Assembly (NCBI GenBank): GCA_902762435.1
Contig: CACWOH010000002.1
Location: forward strand, 39,447-103,446
Source of the DNA: an uncultured Bacteroidia bacterium
GTDB lineage: Bacteria > Bacteroidota > Bacteroidia > Bacteroidales > UBA932
DNA: 64,000 nt
Direction: 5' to 3'
The notes beneath the pieces were generated by a model. The model was not told where the DNA came from and made no database searches. It worked only from the letters and a program-made list of their open reading frames with translations. Both the position numbers and the translations under genes were made by a program. Numbering within the stretch: the stretch's first letter is position 1; the number at the start of each line of letters is the position of its first letter. Positions 59,091-64,000 of this stretch are shown piece after piece.

Positions 59091-59680
59091 GCAAGATAGA
59101 CATCAAACTCTCCGGCGTGGGAGGACAGGGTATCCTCTCCATCGCCACCGTCCTCGGCCAGGCCGCCACCGCGGCCGGCGTCAACCTGAAACAGGCCGAA
59201 GTGCACGGGATGAGCCAGCGCGGCGGCGACGTCCAAAGCGACCTGCGGCTCTCCACCGAGTCGGTCTTCAGCGACCAGATCCCCCTCGGCGGCGCCGACC
59301 TCATCCTTTCGATGGAGCCGATGGAGGCCCTGCGCTACCTGCCCTGGCTGTCGGAGTCCGGCGTAGTCGTGACCTCCTCCCGGCCCCTGGTGAACATCCC
59401 CGACTATCCCGACGAGGCGGCCCTGCTCGCCGAACTCGACGCCCTGCCCCGCGTAGTCCGGCTCGACATCGAAGGACTCGCCCGCGAACTGCAGAGCCCA
59501 CGCAGCGCCAACATGATCCTGCTCGGGATGGCCGCCCCCTACATTCCCCTCCTGTCGGAGGAACAGCTGCGCGCCGCGCTCGAAAGCGTATTCGGGCGCA
59601 AGGGCCCGGACGTGGTCCAGGCCAATCTGCGCGCCTTCGAGGCCGGACTCGGCCACGCCCTGAAAACCGTCAGTAAGTAG
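59087..59680 (+). CDS. iorB: Indolepyruvate:ferredoxin oxidoreductase subunit beta
   Basis: 197 residues, a gamma-type 2-oxoacid oxidoreductase domain: MSKIDIKLSGVGGQGILSIA and AEVHGMSQRGGDVQSDLRL are diagnostic. It pairs with IorA. Usual length. Six nt separate it from the paaK-like gene. Confidence 0.95.
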   Translation: MSKIDIKLSGVGGQGILSIATVLGQAATAAGVNLKQAEVHGMSQRGGDVQSDLRLSTESVFSDQIPLGGADLILSMEPMEALRYLPWLSESGVVVTSSRPLVNIPDYPDEAALLAELDALPRVVRLDIEGLARELQSPRSANMILLGMAAPYIPLLSEEQLRAALESVFGRKGPDVVQANLRAFEAGLGHALKTVSK

Positions 59681-59686
59681 TGTAAA

Positions 59687-60997
59687 ATGATCTGGAACCC
59701 CACCAAGGAATGCATGAGCCGCGACCAGATGCGCGAGCTCCAGGGCAAACGTCTCCACAAGATCGTGGAATACGTTTACCACAACGTTCCCTTCTACCGC
59801 AACAAGCTCCAGGAAATGGACCTGACCCCCGCGGACATCCGCAGCATCGACGACATCGTCAAGCTGCCCTTCACCACCAAGAAGGACCTGCGGGACAACT
59901 ATCCCTTCGGGCTGCAGGCCGCCCCGCAGAGCGAAATCATCCGCATCCACGCCTCCTCCGGCACCACCGGCAACCCCACCATCGTGGGCTACACCCGCAA
60001 GGACATCAGCATCTGGAGCGAATGCATGGCGCGCAGCCTCAGTTCGTACGGCGTAGGCCGCGACGACATCTTCTCCGTCTCGTACGGCTACGGCCTGTTC
60101 ACGGGCGGCCTGGGCGCCCACAACGGCGTGGAGATGGTGGGCGCGTCCGTCGTGCCCGCCTCCACCGGCAACACCGAAAAGCACGCCCGCCTGATCCGCG
60201 ACCTGGGCATCACCGGCATCGCCTGCACCCCGTCCTACGCCCTCTATCTGGCCGAGACGATGGACCGCCTGGGCATCACCAAAGACCAGATCCACCTGCG
60301 GGTCGGCGCGTTCGGCGCCGAACCCTGGACGGAAAACATGCGCACCGAGATCCAGGAACGCCTGGGCCTGAAGGGCTTCAATCTTTACGGCCTGAGCGAG
60401 ATCATGGGACCGAGCGTGAGCTATGAGTGCGAGTGCCAGGACGGCTCCCACATCAACGAGGACCACTTCTTCCCGGAGATCATCGACCCGGTCACCCTCG
60501 AACCCCTGCCCGCCGGCCAGACGGGCGAGCTGGTGTTCACCACCCTCACCAAGGAAGGCATGCCCGTGCTGCGCTACCGCACGCGCGACCTCTGTTCCCT
60601 GCTGCCCGGCGAATGCCCCTGCGGGCGCACCAACGTCCGGATGTCCGCCATCCACGGACGCAGCGACGACATGCTCATCATCCGCGGCATCAACGTCTTC
60701 CCTTCGCAGGTGGAGAGCGTGGTGCTCACGATGAAGGAGTTCGCTCCCGTCTATATGCTCATCGTGGACCGCATCAACAACCTCGACACCCTGATGGTGC
60801 AGGTCGAACTGCGCCAGGAGTACTTCACCGCCACCCTCGACTCGCCCGTGGCCATCGCCGAACTGGAGAAGCAGCTGGCGGCCAAGCTGCGCAGCGTGCT
60901 GAGCATCAGCGCCAAGGTGCAGATCAAGGCCCCCGGCACCATCGAGCGCAGCCAGGGCAAGAGCGCCCACGTCATCGACAAACGCAAACTGTATTGA
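59687..60997 (+). CDS. paaK: Phenylacetate-CoA ligase (PaaK family)
   Basis: 436 residues, adenylate-forming enzyme. The P-loop is HASSGTTGNPTIVGYTR (about 88-104); YGLSEIMGPSVSYECE and YRTRDLCSLL follow, with the C-terminal lid ending IERSQGKSAHVIDKRKLY. It interconverts arylacetate, ATP and CoA with aryl-acetyl-CoA. Behind IorAB it can either activate phenylacetate for reductive carboxylation to phenylpyruvate or run in reverse to conserve ATP during amino acid breakdown. Confidence 0.95.
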   Translation: MIWNPTKECMSRDQMRELQGKRLHKIVEYVYHNVPFYRNKLQEMDLTPADIRSIDDIVKLPFTTKKDLRDNYPFGLQAAPQSEIIRIHASSGTTGNPTIVGYTRKDISIWSECMARSLSSYGVGRDDIFSVSYGYGLFTGGLGAHNGVEMVGASVVPASTGNTEKHARLIRDLGITGIACTPSYALYLAETMDRLGITKDQIHLRVGAFGAEPWTENMRTEIQERLGLKGFNLYGLSEIMGPSVSYECECQDGSHINEDHFFPEIIDPVTLEPLPAGQTGELVFTTLTKEGMPVLRYRTRDLCSLLPGECPCGRTNVRMSAIHGRSDDMLIIRGINVFPSQVESVVLTMKEFAPVYMLIVDRINNLDTLMVQVELRQEYFTATLDSPVAIAELEKQLAAKLRSVLSISAKVQIKAPGTIERSQGKSAHVIDKRKLY

Positions 60998-61015
60998 CCC
61001 TCAACACCGAAACTT

Positions 61016-61444
61016 ATGACCATCAGCCAATTATCCATCTTCATCGAGAACCGGACCGGCACCCTGCTCAAGGTGCTGGACCTGATGAAGCAGTCGAAGA
61101 TCCAGATGATCGCCTGCACCATCGCGGAAACCGCCGAATACGGCATCTTCCGCATCATCTGCAGTGAGCCGCAGCGCGCCTGCACCGAACTCAAGCAGGC
61201 CGGGCTGGCCGTCGCCATCTCGGACGTGTTCGCCCTCGAACTGGACAACCAGCCCGGCGGAGCCGCGGACGTCGTGCGCTTCCTGGGCGATGCCGGGGTG
61301 GACATCACCTACATGTATGCTTTCCTGCTGGGAGGCCGGGGAATCCTGGTTTTCCGCACGGACGAAGGAGACCTTGCCCGCAAGGTCATTGCGGACAATA
61401 ATCTTCCCTACATTACGGAAAAGGAACTGGCCGGGACCGTCTAG
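61016..61444 (+). CDS. Tandem ACT-domain protein
   Basis: 142 residues made of two ACT domains (about 1-70 and 71-142): MTISQLSIFIENRTGTLLKV then GVDITYMYAFLLGGRGILVF. ACT domains bind amino acids allosterically. This protein is commonly the fourth gene after iorA, iorB and paaK in Bacteroidales and probably senses an aromatic amino acid for that pathway. Its TAG stop lies in a CTAG that also supplies the stop of the convergent GH95 gene. Confidence 0.9.
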   Translation: MTISQLSIFIENRTGTLLKVLDLMKQSKIQMIACTIAETAEYGIFRIICSEPQRACTELKQAGLAVAISDVFALELDNQPGGAADVVRFLGDAGVDITYMYAFLLGGRGILVFRTDEGDLARKVIADNNLPYITEKELAGTV

Positions 61445-63882
61445 TCCGCGGCCCGCAGCGTCACCACTTCACCCGGCTCCGTCGCAATATCGTACAGATA
61501 TGCGGCGGGGGCGGTGAAGCCGCGGAGCGGCGCGCGTTCGCTCACCATCGGACGCAGGATCTCCTGCGTGGCGAACAGCGGGTTGGGATTGGGCCCTTCG
61601 GCCTCTTCCAGGCCCGCGAGCGCGTCATAGGAACGCACGCGGAGGTTGCCGCCGATCGTGGAGCGGATCCGCGCTTCCACGATGTGTCCGTCCTTCCACA
61701 CCAGGCTTTCCAGCACGAAGCCGCCACGGGCCCGAAGGCCCTCCACGCGGCCATCCTTCAGCGCGTCCGGCAGGGCCGGCAGCAGGTGGACGGCCTCGTC
61801 GTGGCTCTGCAGGAAGAGCTCGGCGATACCGGCGGCGCAGCCGAAGTTGCCGTCGATCTGGAACGGCGGATGGGCGTCGAACAGGTTCGGATACGTGCCG
61901 CCCGCCATACTGAAGCGACGGCCCGGCGTAACCAGCGTCAGCTGGTCCGTGATCAGCTTGAACGCGTGGTTGCCGTCCAGCATCCGCGCCCACAGGCACA
62001 CCTTCCAGCCCATCGACCAGCCGGTGGATGCGTCTCCGCGCTGGATCAGGGTGTTCTTCACGCCCTCGGTGAGCAGCGGAGTGCGGTAGGGTGAGATCTG
62101 GTAGCCCGGGTAGAAGCCCCAGAGGTGCGAGACGTGGCGGTGGTTGTCTTTCGGGTTGTCCCAGTCCTCGAACCACTCCTGCAGCTGCCCGTACTGGCCG
62201 ATCTGCATCGGCGGCAGGCGGCGGCGCATCGTCGTGAGCGTATCGGCGAACGCCGCGTCACGGTTCAGGATGGCCGCGGCGCGGGCCGTATTGGTGAAAA
62301 GGTCCGTCACCAGCTGGTTGTCCATCGTCACGCCGGCGAACATATTGGTCTTCTGGCTGGCGGGGCGGTTCTCCGGCGAGTCGGACGGCACTACCACCAA
62401 ATAGCCCGTATTCGGATCTTCCACCAGGAAGTCCACGAAGAACTCGGCGGCGCCCTTCATCAGCGGATACACCTCCGCCAGGTAGGCCTCGTCCCCGTTG
62501 AAGAGATAGCGGTCCCACAGATGCTGGCACAGCCAGGCGCCGCCGCTGGGCCACAGGCCGCAGTAGGCATAGTCCAGGGCGCCCGTGATGCGCCAGAGAT
62601 CGGAGTTGTGGTGCACCACCCAGCCCCGGCAGCCGTACATATAGCGGGCGGTGTTCGCACCCGTCACGGCCAGTTCGCGGATCATCCGCAGCAGCGGCTC
62701 GTGCAGTTCCGGCAGGTTCGTCAGCTCCGCGGGCCAGTAGTTCATCTCGGTATTGATGTTCGTGGTATAGTTGGCGCACCAGGGGGCCATCAGGCTGGCG
62801 TTCCAGATGCCCTGCAGGTTGGAGGCCTGCGTGCCCGGCTGCGAGCAGCTGATCAGCAGGTAGCGGCCGAACTGGAAGTACAGCGACACCAGCTGGGCGT
62901 CGTGCGTCTGCGAGAAGTTGCGGATGCGCTCGTCAACCGGCCGGTCGGGCACGCCGGACGGCGCGAACTCCAGGTTCACGCGGGCATATTCCGCGACGTG
63001 CGCGGCGAGGGCCTTGTCGTACTTCTTCGAAGCATTCTTCATATAGGCCGCATTGCGCGCGTACGGGTCCGCGTCCACGGTCTTGTAGTCCACGAAATTG
63101 GTGGCCATCGCGATGTGCAGCAGCACTTCCGTGGCCCCGCTGACCTGCAGCGACTCGCCCGCAGGGACGACCTTCCCGCCCTTCGCCGTCACGCGGGTAT
63201 CGTTCACGTAACGGATGGCGCCCGGGATGCCGCCCTTCTCGGCTCCCTTGCCTTCCAGGCGCAGCAGGTTCTTCTCCGGCACGCTCATCGTGACGTCCTT
63301 CATCGGGGTCGTGTAGCCGATCTCGCAGCTGATCGCCTTCGGCTTCGAGGCCGTGATGCGCACGATGATGAGCTGGTCCGGCTTCGAGGCGAAGGCCTCT
63401 TCGACATACTCCACGCCGTCCACCTTGTAACTGGTGCGGACGACGGCCCGCTCGAGGTCCAGCTCGCGCCGGTAGTCCGTCACTTCCCCGCTGCGGCCGG
63501 AGAACTTGATTTTCACCGCCCCCGCGGTCTGGTACGACATTTCCTCGCCCACCGGCGAGAGGAAGTTCTTCTCGGCCAGGTCCTGGGCCTCCTCGTACGC
63601 ACCCGCGAAGACCAGGTCGCGGACCTTCTGGAGGTTCTTCAGGCCATTGGGGTTCCAGTTCTCGTAGGGGCCGCCCGTGGAGATGGTCTCCTCGTTCAGC
63701 TGGATTTCCTCCTCTTCGGTGCCGCCGATGATCATCGCGCCGATACGGCCGTTGCCGATCGGCAGCGCCTCCTCCCAGAACGCGGCGGGATGGTCGAACC
63801 AGAAAACGTTTTTCGGGGCCTGGGCGGAGAGGGCCGCGGCAGCGGCCAGGATGCCCCACAACAATGTGGTCAGTTTCTTCAT
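61441..63882 (-). CDS. Glycoside hydrolase family 95 (alpha-L-fucosidase / galactosidase)
   Basis: 813 residues with a signal peptide (MKKLTTLLWGILAAAAALSAQ). N-terminal beta domain EEALPIGNGRIGAMIIGGTE (about 37-56); the (alpha/alpha)6 barrel holds candidate catalytic residues in NYTTNINTEMNYWPAE (Asn pair), VPSDSPENRPAS (Glu acid) and FQIDGNFGCAAGIAE (Asp). It removes terminal 1,2-linked fucose, or L-galactose, from host or plant glycans in the periplasm. No SusCD genes adjoin it. It overlaps the ACT gene by 4 nt at the 3' ends. Confidence 0.94.
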   Translation of the reverse strand: MKKLTTLLWGILAAAAALSAQAPKNVFWFDHPAAFWEEALPIGNGRIGAMIIGGTEEEEIQLNEETISTGGPYENWNPNGLKNLQKVRDLVFAGAYEEAQDLAEKNFLSPVGEEMSYQTAGAVKIKFSGRSGEVTDYRRELDLERAVVRTSYKVDGVEYVEEAFASKPDQLIIVRITASKPKAISCEIGYTTPMKDVTMSVPEKNLLRLEGKGAEKGGIPGAIRYVNDTRVTAKGGKVVPAGESLQVSGATEVLLHIAMATNFVDYKTVDADPYARNAAYMKNASKKYDKALAAHVAEYARVNLEFAPSGVPDRPVDERIRNFSQTHDAQLVSLYFQFGRYLLISCSQPGTQASNLQGIWNASLMAPWCANYTTNINTEMNYWPAELTNLPELHEPLLRMIRELAVTGANTARYMYGCRGWVVHHNSDLWRITGALDYAYCGLWPSGGAWLCQHLWDRYLFNGDEAYLAEVYPLMKGAAEFFVDFLVEDPNTGYLVVVPSDSPENRPASQKTNMFAGVTMDNQLVTDLFTNTARAAAILNRDAAFADTLTTMRRRLPPMQIGQYGQLQEWFEDWDNPKDNHRHVSHLWGFYPGYQISPYRTPLLTEGVKNTLIQRGDASTGWSMGWKVCLWARMLDGNHAFKLITDQLTLVTPGRRFSMAGGTYPNLFDAHPPFQIDGNFGCAAGIAELFLQSHDEAVHLLPALPDALKDGRVEGLRARGGFVLESLVWKDGHIVEARIRSTIGGNLRVRSYDALAGLEEAEGPNPNPLFATQEILRPMVSERAPLRGFTAPAAYLYDIATEPGEVVTLRAAD

Positions 63883-63953
63883 CTTACGCGGTTTTGTTTT
63901 TGGGGCTATATGTCAAATCGTATGATGAAATCGCTGTAATAGATTTATATTCA

Positions 63954-63961
63954 TATCTTTG
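63954..63961 (+). promoter_or_regulatory. -7 box for the gene at the right edge
   Basis: TATCTTTG, perfect TAnnTTTG, 17 nt before the ATG at 63979. The rest of the spacer 63883-63953 shows no other clear signal. Confidence 0.45.
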
Positions 63962-63978
63962 CAGAGATTATCATTGAT

Positions 63979-64000
63979 ATGACAAAAAAAATGCATTTTC
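63979..64000 (+). CDS. Start of an unidentified gene (partial)
   Basis: Seven codons, MTKKMHF, before the window ends, downstream of a perfect -7 box and divergent from GH95. Too short to identify. Confidence 0.4.

Overview
This window is chromosomal DNA from a GC-rich member of the Bacteroidales. The evidence is near-perfect copies of the Bacteroidetes -7 promoter box (TAnnTTTG) in front of many genes, few Shine-Dalgarno sequences, and lineage-typical proteins: a DUF4290 protein beside FtsK, a DUF3822-like protein beside RsmD, a GIN-domain adhesin, a Porin_10-type protein, a FISUMP lipoprotein, an ExbB/ExbD/ExbD set, GH43 and GH95 hydrolases, and an IorAB/PaaK/ACT operon. The genus cannot be fixed from sequence alone; a gut or rumen Alistipes- or Cryptobacteroides-like organism would fit. 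Coding density is very high. No rRNA, tRNA, CRISPR array, prophage, plasmid origin or insertion sequence was seen.

Layout. 0-3.7 kb (-): nrnA, FKBP lipoprotein, MATE exporter and the start of a cytidylate-kinase-like gene form one operon. 3.7-7.4 kb (+): membrane-anchored protein, DUF3822-like, rsmD, then an ECF sigma factor / putative anti-sigma / GIN adhesin set. 7.4-11.5 kb (-): ackA-pta-VOC-SDR operon. 11.6-17.8 kb: short ComEC (+), FISUMP lipoprotein (-), apbE, DUF4290 and ftsK (+). 17.9-29.9 kb (-): rsmG, rpmH, then a tight run alr-pepC-GH43-addB-addA-lolA-lytic transglycosylase. 29.9-36.2 kb (+): mscS, amgK-like kinase, murU-like nucleotidyltransferase, putative porin and MltF-like transglycosylase, a neighbourhood with a wall-turnover and recycling theme. 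36.2-42 kb: YczE-type membrane protein, M13 peptidase, FtsX-like permease, unknown lipoprotein, Nudix hydrolase. 42-48.9 kb (+): SRPBCC protein, rsmF, TPR protein, queA, dprA, tatD, ansA. 49-54.3 kb (+): exbB, small membrane protein, two exbD genes, asnS, udk, tonB-like gene. 54.3-64 kb: repeat and hairpin spacer, membrane-bound propeller/AraC regulator, iorA-iorB-paaK-ACT operon, GH95 enzyme (-), and the first codons of another gene.

How the genes work together. Acetogenesis (ackA, pta) and ferredoxin-linked arylpyruvate oxidation (iorAB, paaK) point to anaerobic fermentation. GH43 and GH95 point to plant or host glycan use. ExbB/ExbD with TonB would energise outer-membrane uptake. AddAB, DprA, a shortened ComEC and FtsK cover DNA repair, uptake and segregation.

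The most unusual feature is in two rRNA methyltransferase genes, rsmG and rsmF. Each carries an extra, hairpin-packed, in-frame segment of about 38 and 90 codons directly before the SAM-binding motif I. The two inserts share a 14-nt core read in the same frame, followed by a hairpin. This resembles the in-frame palindromic elements known from Rickettsia and may be an undescribed Bacteroidales counterpart. Other points of note are several promoters so close to their start codons that leaderless mRNAs are predicted, and many convergent gene pairs that abut or overlap at their stop codons.
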